From: Stictocephala bisonia
Taxonomy: Eukaryota; Arthropoda; Insecta; Hemiptera; Membracidae
Assembly: GCA_035578905.1 (NCBI GenBank)
Contig: JAQJVL010000151.1
Span: 497,001-561,000 of the forward strand
Direction: 5' to 3'
Length of the DNA stretch: 64,000 nt
Shown piece by piece: positions 36,257 to 46,131 of the stretch. Both the position numbers and the translations under genes were made by a program. The notes below the pieces were generated by a model, which was not told where the DNA came from, did no database searches, and saw only the letters and a list, made by a program, of their open reading frames with translations. Position 1 is the stretch's first letter, and the number at the start of each line of letters is the position of its first letter.

Positions 36257-38887
36257 GGGGAGCACTGCGCCCTATCATTTACCATGTTAACATATTTTCC
36301 TTTTTCTCAGGAGCTTTATGAGATAACTTGTTTCTGTTTTTTATCTAAAAGTACAAGACTTCCTCTTTATACTGAACCAAAAACCTTTTAAAAATTAACA
36401 TTTTTTCATATTTTTGTAAATTTTATAAATTTTGTCAAAAAAAAAAAAATTTTTATGATGATTTTTATTTTATATTACATAGTCAAATTAATATTTTTTA
36501 TAAATTATCGGTTCCAGCTGTGAGAATAAGTGTGATACACAAGCAGTAAAATTTTGGTGATGATATCTCAAAGGATTACTGAGAAAAGGAACATAAAGTG
36601 TGAAAAATACAAGTTTTCGGAAAACCTAAAAGAGAATAGCACAAGGAGTTTATAACCAAACAGATTTTATTAACCTACCTTTGACATGAATTGTTAGTAT
36701 AATCCTGGTCCATATGATGGTTCTTCTCCCTCTTCATCCTCAAATTTATCCTCAAGCCTTCTTTTAAGCAGGTTTTTATGCTATCTTATTTTTTTTTTCA
36801 AGCTCATCTTGTGCCTTCTCCGCTGCTTTGATTCTTCGTTGGTCGACTCTTTGACAGCCATAAACTAAGTTTTTGCCAGGTTGAAGTCCACACTCCTCCA
36901 ATACTTTGCACAGAATCACTGCACCATCATTAAAACTAGACACTGCCAAATGCACACCTAGTCTAAGGGTTTTCAGCCTTACAAATGTTCCTTTGGGAAT
37001 AAAACTCCAGATTACATTGTTTAGGGACTCATTACTATTCTGTGTTTTACCCCCCAAACATTTTTGTAACAATCTGGTATCACATAGATCTTTGAAGATG
37101 GGTTTTATGAATATCATTACACGAGCAGGCAAATGGAAATGTTCTGAGTGGTCGTATGTTTTATTTTCCCTCATAGCCTTCCGGTACTTGCACCAAGTGT
37201 CATCGCTGTCCGGACATAGACCGTGCTGAGGATTGTCATTGGATGATGAAATATGGAAATATTCGGCCCAGACTGCCTTTTTCATGGCTTGAACGTTTTC
37301 ATGGTTTCGCCTGATTGCCAAACCGTAATATTTTTGAATTTGGAGGATGGCTGCATCGGTTAACCCACCTCTGCCACCCAACGATGAACCATCGGGAAGT
37401 TTCTTATTGGTGGATTTCAGATAGCGAAGCCTGGTCCCCATCCGCTTCTGAACATGCTCGATGCACTCTATCTTTTCTATATTAGTTTCACCATAGGGCT
37501 TACTTGCAAGCACTGCAGCATGGGCCTTTGTGTCCCCGTCGCCTAGATATTCTGTATAGCGTACAGTGTACAAAGCCTGAGAACGCTGGAAAATGTTTAT
37601 GGCACCGGCAACTTCCATAGCGCCACTTGATCCCCTAAAATTGCCTGAACAGTCATCATCATGCCTATCATCTAGTCTACCCGTGCACAAGCAATATTTA
37701 GATAAAATCTCTACATCCACCACTTTGCCTGTGATTAGAGATGTCGCAGAAACTACACCGTTCAGAGATTTGTGGCCTCTACGCTGCCACGAACCATCAA
37801 CAGCTACTGCCATGTCAGTTGATTTATCATTCAGATTGATAGTTTCTAAAACATCTTTTGACATAGAAAGTTTACATACCTTAGCAGCATTAATACTCAA
37901 AAACTCTTCATATAAATGAAACCTAGCATAGGGAGTGTCAAAGTTCATAACGCTACATAGTTTTTCAGCGGCGATGCGACCCTTGCCAATGTTGCGTAGG
38001 CCTAAAACTAACCTAACATTTAGATCATGCAATTTATGAATCTTTCCTGCCTTACTGAATGAAACATTTTCACAGTTATCAAACTTGGTTGTATTTTCTT
38101 CACAATTGTAACACTTTACTATGATTTCACAGGCCAAGCCCGAAATTCTTTTCTTTGAAAACGTCAAAGCGGATTGGCAATCTTTACAGTTAGCAATTTT
38201 GTTTACAGCATGCTCTAGTTTTGACAAATCTACAATGGTATATTCAAACTTATCTGCCACGTCCTGTTGATAGTACTCAAAACCTTCACAAAGCTTTTTA
38301 AATGATGAAGATGTAGGCCTAGGCCTAGATGGAGTGGGAGTTTGTTCTTTTCTACCTAAAGCTGTACTTTGATTGCCGTGAAACTTTCGTTTCTTGAAAA
38401 CTTTAGAAGTACTACGAGGCATTTTACACAATAACACGTTATTTATATAATAATACTAAATTACAGACTGCTAATAAAAGTCTACTTGGTAACACTGACA
38501 CTCAATGTAAATATAATCACAACCATAAGAACACTAAAAGTGTAAAAAGTAAATATTGTAAACAAGAAGCAGAAACTTCAGCTGGCATTTGTACAGGAAA
38601 AAAGATACATACAAAGAGGAACAAAATACATGTTCAAGGACAGTACTGTATTACTATAACAAATGAATTAATCCAGACAGAATCAAACTCATTTTTAGAC
38701 TTCGCGTGATGGCTGGATTTTCGGACGTAAAATCTTGGAACCATGTTCACTTATATAAAAAAAAGTGCGTTTGCAAAATGTTGTTGGCCATGTATTATAT
38801 ATCATTTTAAAGAGGAGATTATGGACTATATAATGCACAAAAAAAAAAGTTTTTCACAAATAATATTTTTTTCGTGCAGTGCTCCCC
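36257..38887 (-). mobile_element. Near-complete DNA transposon, Mutator/Kolobok-type, with TTAA duplication
   Basis: The ends are GGGGAGCACTGC at 36257-36268 and its exact complement GCAGTGCTCCCC at 38876-38887. TTAA flanks both sides (36253-36256 and 38888-38891). The 2631-bp element encodes one transposase on the minus strand, with ~450 bp of 5' leader and ~440 bp of 3' trailer. The transposase is of the animal Mutator-like type, but a 4-bp TTAA duplication is not typical of MULEs, which make 8-11 bp. TTAA is characteristic of Kolobok and piggyBac. I infer a Kolobok-type element. Perfect ends and a long open frame suggest recent insertion. Confidence 0.85.
36776..38437 (-). CDS. Mutator-like/Kolobok-type transposase, 553 codons
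   Basis: This is the longest real coding region in the window, uninterrupted and without introns. Predicted role: cut-and-paste transposase acting in the nucleus on the GGGGAGCACTGC termini. The N-terminus is basic; Met6 (codon at 38420-38422, MPRSTSKVFKKRKFHGN) may be the true start because it begins the basic tract. A likely zinc ribbon uses C84, C87, C109 and C112. The RNase H-like core shows VAVDGSWQRRGH (D214), YLGDGDTKAH (D300) and NSNESLNNVIW (E470), a plausible DDE triad. HVQKRMGTRLR (329-338) and FNDGAV (502-507) are also family-like. The frame ends just after an A10 tract. One shifted frame downstream of it, to a TAA at 36694-36696, encodes an acidic tail ending in EEPSYGPGLY. The last ~29 residues therefore seem lost by slippage in the A tract plus a TAG. 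The protein may be functional or recently disabled. Confidence 0.85.
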   Translation of the reverse strand: MLLCKMPRSTSKVFKKRKFHGNQSTALGRKEQTPTPSRPRPTSSSFKKLCEGFEYYQQDVADKFEYTIVDLSKLEHAVNKIANCKDCQSALTFSKKRISGLACEIIVKCYNCEENTTKFDNCENVSFSKAGKIHKLHDLNVRLVLGLRNIGKGRIAAEKLCSVMNFDTPYARFHLYEEFLSINAAKVCKLSMSKDVLETINLNDKSTDMAVAVDGSWQRRGHKSLNGVVSATSLITGKVVDVEILSKYCLCTGRLDDRHDDDCSGNFRGSSGAMEVAGAINIFQRSQALYTVRYTEYLGDGDTKAHAAVLASKPYGETNIEKIECIEHVQKRMGTRLRYLKSTNKKLPDGSSLGGRGGLTDAAILQIQKYYGLAIRRNHENVQAMKKAVWAEYFHISSSNDNPQHGLCPDSDDTWCKYRKAMRENKTYDHSEHFHLPARVMIFIKPIFKDLCDTRLLQKCLGGKTQNSNESLNNVIWSFIPKGTFVRLKTLRLGVHLAVSSFNDGAVILCKVLEECGLQPGKNLVYGCQRVDQRRIKAAEKAQDELEKKNKIA

Positions 38888-38891
38888 TTAA

Positions 38892-40530
38892 TAAATACTA
38901 CAACTTTCCATTTATATATATCTATACAAAATATTTTGGCATTGGGGAGGGGGGCAGCTAAAGGAATTTTATCCATAGATGAGTGTATGAAATAAGTATT
39001 GTATATAATACAAAACCCAAAAGGAGATAATTCCACCTCAGATTTTTTCAACTATTAACCATACAAAGAACAAAACTAATATTATTTGTATAGATCTCAC
39101 AATGCGTATTAGAGTCACGGTGGTACATTTCACGAAATGGGAGGCTCTGACTTTTTCAAAGGACGTGACAAATGTCTCCTCAGCGTGTCTGGCAAGTTGT
39201 CAAGGGACAAGTTTTACTGCGTCATAGGGCTGGAATGTCAAGTTGAAACTTGTCCCTTCTTTACCATGAAAACCAACTAAGGTAGTTTTTTCAACGCGTT
39301 TAATAGAGTAATTACATTATTGATGTGGTATTTAGAATTACGCGTTTAATAGAGTAATTACATTATTGAAGTGTTTATATAGAAGTATGTGTTGGATATT
39401 AGACAGTAGGGGTCCCTGATGATCGTGCATTCGTCTTAAACTACAATAGGTTAGACAAATTGTGAAAATACTATAAGTTTTATGATATTTTTCATATAAA
39501 TTTTGATGTCAGTAAAACGTTAAATTTATTATTGTGCGATACACCGACACAATCCATATATTCACTTCGCCAGTTAACACTGATAGGTGTTCATTCGTAG
39601 TTTGGTTTATCATTTTGAACATAGAGGAAGAAATTTCCATCCAAACAGGGAACAATAATAGCAACGAAGTTTCTAACTATGAGACTGTTGTTTGTAAATA
39701 TTTTATTTTATACTATAAATAAACGTATAATTCAATATTTGTAGTAATTTAAAGTTATTGTTAGTTCGTGGTATTTTTGTTTTATCTTATTTTACAAGAA
39801 CAGTGATCGTCATATAAACAACAATGTACAAATATTATGGAAATCGATTTCGGTAACCACTTCCATCATCCACAGACCAGATAAATTCTGTGAAAGAGAA
39901 ATTGCAGTGATTCCTTCGTAAAACCCTCTGATTAGGATAGTAAAAGAGATGCATTTAAATCGATCGTCATAATATTTCTACATTTAGTACTTATATAATA
40001 GTAGATTTGAGCTTTGTGATGTTCGTTGTATTTGTTTTTTTTTGTCTTAATAGACTCTTACTTAATAATACAAGAGAGATACAAGTGGCTCAGCATAGAT
40101 AGCTCTCATAATACATTATTAACGAGCAGTTAGAATTATATTATGAAGGAGAACCAATGATGCTTAATCCTGTAAAATTGTTATATTGTTTAACAGATAA
40201 AATAGAGTTAATTTTTTTGTTTAATTAATTCTCGGAAGTGGATTCGTAATCAGAATTAGGTGTTATAATAATCACCTGTATTAATTAGTTAAATTATTAT
40301 TTGTAACGAAAAATCTCCACATTGAAAACTTCAACCAAGCATTCACGAATGAAATAGTTAAAAATGACATATCTTAATTACTAAAATAGATTTTATCTCA
40401 GAATTAAAATTCTATCAAAACCTACTTTATATCTGCATTAAATGAGTGTCAATATGTTTTCTTGCACAAATATAACCTAATTAAAAATTATTGTCGCTAA
40501 CCTTTACTGATTCAACGTCAGAGATCATTA
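38892..40530. other. AT-rich noncoding stretch with small repeats
   Basis: A 13-bp inverted repeat (AAGGGACAAGTTT at 39202-39214, complement at 39246-39258) and a 46-bp-spaced duplication of ACGCGTTTAATAGAGTAATT (39294 and 39340) are present. No gene is supported. Confidence 0.5.
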
Positions 40531-40537
40531 AATATAA

Positions 40538-41628
40538 CCAACAGTAATGATTCTCAAGCAGTAACTTAGTTCGTGTGTCACCGCCTGTACCTTGTAAAGT
40601 ATTTTAACTGTGAACCAACAGTAATGATTCTCAAGCAGTAACTTAGTTCGTGTGTTACCGCCTGTACTTTGTTAAATATTTTAACTGTGAACCGACAGTA
40701 ATGATTCTCAAGCAGTAACTTAGTTCGTGTGTCACCGCCTGTACCTTGTAAAGTATTTTAACTGTGAACCAACAGTAATGATTCTCAAGCAGTAACTTAG
40801 TTCGGGTGTCACCGCCTGTACTTTGTAAAGTATTTTAACTGTGAACCAACAGTAATGATTCTCAAGCAGTAACTTAGTTCGTGTGTCACCGCCTGTACCT
40901 TGTAAAGAATTTTAACTGTGAACCAACAGTAATGATTCTCAAGCAGTAACTTAGTTCGTGTGTCACCGCCTGTACCTTGTAAAGTATTTTAACTGTGAAC
41001 CAACAGTAATGATTCTCAAGCAGTAACTTAGTTCGGGTGTCACCACCTGTACTTTGTAAAGTATTTTAACTGTGAACCAACAGTAATGATTCTCAAGCAG
41101 TAACTTAGTTCGTGTGTCACCGCCTGTACCTTGTAAAGAATTTTAACTGTGAACCAACAGTAATGATTCTCAAGCAGTAACTTAGTTCGTGTGTCACCGC
41201 CTGTACTTTGTAAAGTATTTTAACTGTGAACCAACAGTAATGATTCTCAAGCAGTACCTTAGTTCGTGTGTCACCGCCTGTACTTTGTAAAGTATTTTAA
41301 CTGTGAACCAACAGTAATGATTCTCAAGCAGTAACTTAGTTCGTGTGTCACCGCCTGTACTTTGTAAAGTATTTTAACTGTGAACCAACAGTAATGATTC
41401 TCAAGCAGTACCTTAGTTCGTGTGTCACCGCCTGTACTTTGTAAAGTATTTTAACTGTGAACCAACAGTAATGATTCTCAAGCAGTAACTTAGTTCGTGT
41501 GTCACCGCCTGTACTTTGTAAAGTATTTTTACTGTGAACCAACAGTAATGATTCTCAAGCAGTAACTTAGTTCGTGTCACCGCCTGTACCTTGTAAAGTA
41601 TTTTAACTGTGAACCAGTATTTTAACTG
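40538..41628. repeat. 77-bp tandem array, left part, about 14 copies
   Basis: GTAATGATTCTCAAGCAG recurs every 77 bp from 40544. Each unit continues GTAACTTAGTTCGTGTGTCA, then CCGCCTGTAC and GTATTTTAACTGTGAACCAA. Variants such as TTCGGGTG, GTACCTTAG and CCACC are shared between non-adjacent copies. The array stops near 41628 at the start of a LINE and resumes at 44624. Confidence 0.95.
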
Positions 41629-42004
41629 AGGATGGACAAAGATGGCTGACTGACTACAGTCTCTAGTGAAGAGTCTCCCAAAAAAGTGTGTCTTAAGTGG
41701 TAATACCCCAACATATTATTACTAACTTACATATGAAACTTACCTTGGAGCACTTGTAAGTAATTAACTTAACATTATACTATCATGAAACCTCAACTTG
41801 TGAATGAATCACACAAATAATTGACACTGCCAACCTAGCTGTCAATCCATACTTCAAAAATTAGAACTTTAAACTGTATAAAACCACTCAATCATTTCTC
41901 TTTAATAATAAACAAGACTATTTTCAAAAAACAAGTGATGCATTTTTTAAGAATCAAGAATTAATAGGAATAATATGAGTAGCTGTTTCTATGAAATATT
42001 GTAA

Positions 42005-42046
42005 TGACGTCACTAGGATAGCCAACTCACAAGTAAAGTGACGTCA
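42005..42046. promoter_or_regulatory. Paired CRE-like sites in the LINE leader
   Basis: Two perfect TGACGTCA palindromes, at 42005-42012 and 42039-42046, 34 bp apart in the leader of the CR1-like element. TGACGTCA is the consensus for CREB/ATF-type bZIP factors. A role in LINE promoter activity is inferred from position only. Confidence 0.4.
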
Positions 42047-42485
42047 TAGACTGTGCAATAAACAACAACCCACTTAGTTGAGTACACCAACAGTACAGCA
42101 TTACAGACAGAACACAGTGAGTAGGTCACAGACGGGAGCGGTAACCCAGCACCGCTGACAGTGCACCTGACTACACATCTGCTGTTTACCATTGCTCTCT
42201 GATACAGTACACAACTGTTGACATTGTCATATAGCACAGTTCAGCTATAAACTGTATTATTAGAGAAGGATCTAACTGGCATTTTAATTTAATAAAATAA
42301 ACAATTTCAAACTGAAGATACAAAATCTATAAGATAAGAACAAACCATAAGACATAGTTATATAGTATCTTCAATATATAACCCATCAATATTAACAAAG
42401 GAACTGGACTTACTCATTTTATTAATTTTGACACTTTTATATAGCTATCATTAATATATAAACATAATATATACACTTTATTATT

Positions 42486-42702
42486 AAAAGACTTAAGCAG
42501 CCTGACAAAGCTTTAATAAAAAACAGTCCTACAATTACATTATTCTGACCACCACTTTGAAAAGACTTAAGCAGCCTGTCAAAGCTTCAATAAAAAACAG
42601 GCCTACATAAAAGCTTCTTACTTTATTGACATCTTCAAAAAATTTTGACACTTATCATATTTAACCACGAGGAGCCTGCCAAACCTTGTCATAAAAAAGC
42701 AG
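42486..42702 (+). repeat. Leader repeats of the CR1-like element
   Basis: AAAAGACTTAAGCAGCCTG followed by A/TCAAAGCTTTAATAAAAAACAG occurs at ~42486-42526 and 42559-42600. A weaker third copy (GGAGCCTGCCAAACC ... ATAAAAAAGCAG) lies at ~42669-42702. Short repeats just upstream of ORF1 are common in LINE promoters. Confidence 0.6.
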
Positions 42703-42774
42703 TTCCAAATATTGACATCTCTCATCTACTTAACTAATAATTATTAAATATTTGATCATAATTTTTGTTATATA

Positions 42775-43968
42775 ATGTCCAGATACCCATGTGGGACTTG
42801 TACTATAGGAGTGAGGCACAAGGGCATACTGTACACGGGTGAATGCGGTCAATGGTACCACTCCAAATGTCTTAACTGGACAAATAAAATGTTCAAAAAC
42901 CTAAATAAATCTGAAATAGAGGCATGGAAATGTGGCAAATGTAAAACTACAATAAACAGCAACAACTCAGCGACTAGTTTAGAAGAAATTGAACAAAAAA
43001 TTTTAACCACTGGCAATACTGAAGAAAACAACCTAGAAAACTCACTGTCCCTTGCAGCCGAGGTTGGAAATGCCTTGTTAGCTGAAAATCAAGAGCTAAA
43101 GCAGCAAATAACTGAATTAACCACCACTAACGCTAAACTAATACTCGAAATTGGAGAACTGAATAATCGTAAAATGAACAACATAGACTATCAATCACAA
43201 TTAGAAGAACTTGAAAATGAGAAGGTTACAATTCTAAATAGATCATGCTAGTGGATCAATGAAATCAGGTTGAAAACCAATTAATAAAAGAAAACAAAAT
43301 GAGGACTGACCTTGAAAAATTATATGAAGACTGATCGAGAAAAAGAAGAAATCATTTCTAAATACGAGAGAAATGTTGCAACTCTTCAGAATACAATTAA
43401 ACAGCTCAAAATTAAGTCAAGTAATGACACGAACCAAAATCAAAGGAGTAAAACAGTAAGGCACATGGACACTCAAACAAAAAACGTTTACCCAAATCCA
43501 TCCGCCGAAAAACCTGGAAATCCTGTTCTAACTGAACTATTGGAAATAAAGGCAAGACAAAATTACATGGAGAACTCTGTTAAAGCTATTCAAGATCAAC
43601 TCAAGAACCTTACATTATCCACCAATGTAGTTCAAAATAAGCCCAATTCGGTTGTTAACAGGGGCTCACTTAGTGGTAAAAAAAAGAATCTAGATAAACA
43701 AATCAATCATAGGAGCATCTTTCTTCAAACTGCAAAATTGCGTGCCATCCAAACCAAAAACCAACCCGTTCCTTATGGGAACTCTAAAACAATGGACAAA
43801 CCAAACCGGAACATTTTAGACTCAAAAACAAATATTAATGAGACTAATGTAGAGAGCGACACCTTACTTTTAAATATAAAGACACCCACCTGGAGCATAG
43901 GGCCACCCTTCACTGCAACAAAACTAAGACCATCAGAAACCACAGAAGACAGACAGCCTCTGTGGTAA
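42775..43968 (+). pseudogene. LINE ORF1 with PHD finger and coiled coil, broken
   Basis: Starts MSRYPCGTC at 42775. The N-terminal PHD-type zinc finger uses C6, C9, C24, H29, C32, C53 and C56. The residue expected to be the third cysteine is Tyr20 (ILYTGEC), so the finger is probably defective. Residues ~65-150 (EENNLENSLSLAAEVGN, ENQELKQQITEL) form a long coiled coil. A stop at 43249-43251 and a frameshift are followed by another open frame, 43312-43968, which continues the coiled coil (NATLQNTIKQLK-like: VATLQNTIKQLK) and a basic, Asn/Lys-rich tail. ORF1 of CR1/Jockey-type LINEs is an RNA-binding chaperone; PHD-bearing ORF1 proteins are known in this group. It is inactive here. Confidence 0.8.
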
Positions 43969-43969
43969 A

Positions 43970-44473
43970 TTAAGCTCAGGATTATATGTCATCCGCCGGA
44001 TTAAATCAATAAGTGACATCACAGTAACACTCACTGCATACTACGCATTATTTGAAGCACACCTCCACTATGGTATTATTGTTTGAGGTAAATCAAGTGC
44101 AGCAAATTTACAAAGACCCCTGGTTCTGCAGAAAAAATCTATCAGAACACTGGCAGGATTGCAACTAAGAGACAGCTGTACGACAGCATTTGTTGACCTT
44201 TCAATCCTTACCGTCGTGTCTCTGTATATTTTAGAATCAATATTGTATGCCCACTTGAACAATTTGACCAGAGGCAGTGACTTACATACATACAACACCC
44301 GGCGAGCAGCAGACTTTAATCTACCAGGACACCATTCCAGACTATATGAAGAGAAGCCTTCCTATATGGGTGCAAAGCTTTTCAACGCCTTACCCGCAGA
44401 CATAAAAAAACCAAAGGAACCTCAAGAATACACTGAAAAGATGGCTCCTTCAACGCCCTTTTTACACAATTGA
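43970..44473 (+). pseudogene. C-terminal remnant of the CR1-like reverse transcriptase
   Basis: Directly after ORF1 the sequence reads KLSSGLYVIRRI and LTAYYALFEAHLHYGIIV, then a TGA in place of the usual TGG (W), then RPLVLQKKSIRTLAG. An open stretch from 44159 encodes NTRRAADFNLPGHHSRLYE and GAKLFNALPADIKK, ending at 44473. These are the thumb and C-terminal motifs of CR1/Jockey-type RTs. The catalytic palm is deleted, so no enzyme can be made. Confidence 0.85.
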
Positions 44474-44623
44474 TGAATTTTTAAACTGGAGGACTTGGAA
44501 TATCAATCAATGACTGATCTGACGAACTATACAGTTTTAATTGTAATAATTTATTATTGTTTGTGACACATTTGCAATTATCCATGAAATTGTAAAATAA
44601 AGAATATTGTATTGTATTGTATT

Positions 44624-45216
44624 GTAATGATTCTCAAGCAGTAACTTAGTTCGTGTGTCACCGTCTGTACCTTGTAAAGTATTTTAACTGTGAACCAACA
44701 GTAATGATTCTCAAGCAGTAACTTAGTTCGTGTGTCACCGCCTGTACTTTGTAAAGTATTTTAACTGTGAACCAACAGTAATGATTCTCAAGCAGTAACT
44801 TAGTTCGTGTGTCACCGCCTGTACCTTGTAAAGTATTTTAACTGTGAACCAACAGTAATGATTCTCAAGCAGTAGCTTAGTTCGTGTGTCACCGCCTGTA
44901 CCTTGTTAAGTATTTTAACTGTGAACCAACAGTAATGATTCTCAAGCAGTAACTTAGTTCGTGTGTCACCGTCTGTACCTTGTAATGTATTTTAACTGTG
45001 AACCAACAGTAATGATTCTCAAGCAGTAACTTAGTTCGTGTGTCACCGCCTGTACTTTGTTAAGTATTTTAACTGTGAACCAACAGTAATGATTCTCAAG
45101 CAGTAACTAGTTCGTGTGTCACCGCCTATACTTTGTTAAGTATTTTAACTGTGAACCAACAGTAATGATTCTCAAGCAGTAACTTAGTTCGTGTGTCACC
45201 GCCTGTACCTTGTAAG
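44624..45216. repeat. 77-bp tandem array, right part, about 7.7 copies
   Basis: Same unit and period as 40538-41628, resuming directly after the (ATTGT)n tail of the LINE. One copy lacks two bases (GTAACTAGTTCG). Confidence 0.95.
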
Positions 45217-45950
45217 GTAATATTGTAATATTTTACCTGTGACGCTCCTACATTATAGAACAATACAGTTTGTAATTTGTTTACTATTTATCTTAAAAAC
45301 ACAACACATTTATTGCTAATTTTAAAAATTTAGTTGTGTGTAAACAATATTGTGAGTTTTATTTTAACCTGATTAACGGGTTTATTTAACATTCCTAGAC
45401 ACAAAAAAACTGCTTAAAATCAGCCAAACTAGCAATATAAATATAATCTGTAATTTTGTGCCTGTTTTTGATGTAATCCATTTCAAAAGGATAACAAATG
45501 CCGTGAAATTAAGCTAATTAAATTGTTGGAATAAAAACTAATCGGATCACAATTTGAGTTTAACTGGATTCGAATAATTCCAACTGTTAGGATGTGTTTG
45601 TAATCGTAATATCAATTGTTATTAAGTAGCATTTCCCAGTCAGTTCATTTGTATTAGAAAAATATTTTACTCTGTTTTGTCAGTGAATGAACTTTTTTTT
45701 ATTTAAAAAAAATTGGTTTGGTACTATTTTCTTGATACAGACAACTATCTATTCACACTAAATAAAAAACATAAAATCTCATAAAAAATGTTTCATTCTG
45801 AAATTGTTATTTCTGTTTAATACTATGAGGGTCTGTAGATAATCATTACAAAATCTACAGACTCTATTCTTCCATGAAAAAAGTGAACTTATAAAGATTG
45901 TGGTGTTTGTACATAACTGTACTAGTTTACCTATCAGTTATGCACTAAGT
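45217..45950. other. AT-rich noncoding stretch
   Basis: No supported feature. Confidence 0.4.
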
Positions 45951-45954
45951 TATA

Positions 45955-46125
45955 TAATATCGTATGGTTTTGTACCACGAACAATGTGATCCATAGTTTT
46001 AATTTTGACTCCGCAATCACATGACTGATCTTTTACCATTTCCCACTTATATTTCTAGTGGTTGCACACACCTGTGCGAAAGTGACTCAACATAGTTCAC
46101 TCCTTGCAAGGAAGGTTTATCAGAA
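45955..46125 (-). pseudogene. LINE C-terminal fragment (CDCG...MDHIV)
   Basis: The minus strand reads MVKDQSCDCGVKIKTMDHIV and nearby frames give VCATTRNISGKW. This matches the cysteine-histidine motif at the C-terminus of some insect LINE polyproteins, of which a second remnant is at 28.3-28.46 kb. It adjoins the 43-bp array. Confidence 0.5.
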
Positions 46126-46131
46126 TCTTGT

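Larger units (their letters stand above)
41629..44623 (+). mobile_element. CR1-like LINE with internal deletion, inserted in the 77-bp array
   Basis: A ~3-kb insertion divides the 77-bp array. In order it contains a ~1.1-kb 5' leader, an ORF1-type region with a PHD finger, the last part of the reverse transcriptase, a short 3' trailer, and a pentanucleotide tail (ATTGT repeats, ~44605-44623). The endonuclease and most of the RT, normally ~2.5 kb, are missing between ~43968 and 43970. No target duplication is clear. A short repeat of GTATTTTAACTG at the left junction suggests imprecise integration or array slippage. The family resembles the minus-strand LINE at 17.9-19.3 kb in its C-terminal protein. 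Confidence 0.82.

Noticed and set aside
37593..37919. 108-codon plus-strand frame (and 36906-37229)
   Set aside because: They are antisense shadows of the transposase.
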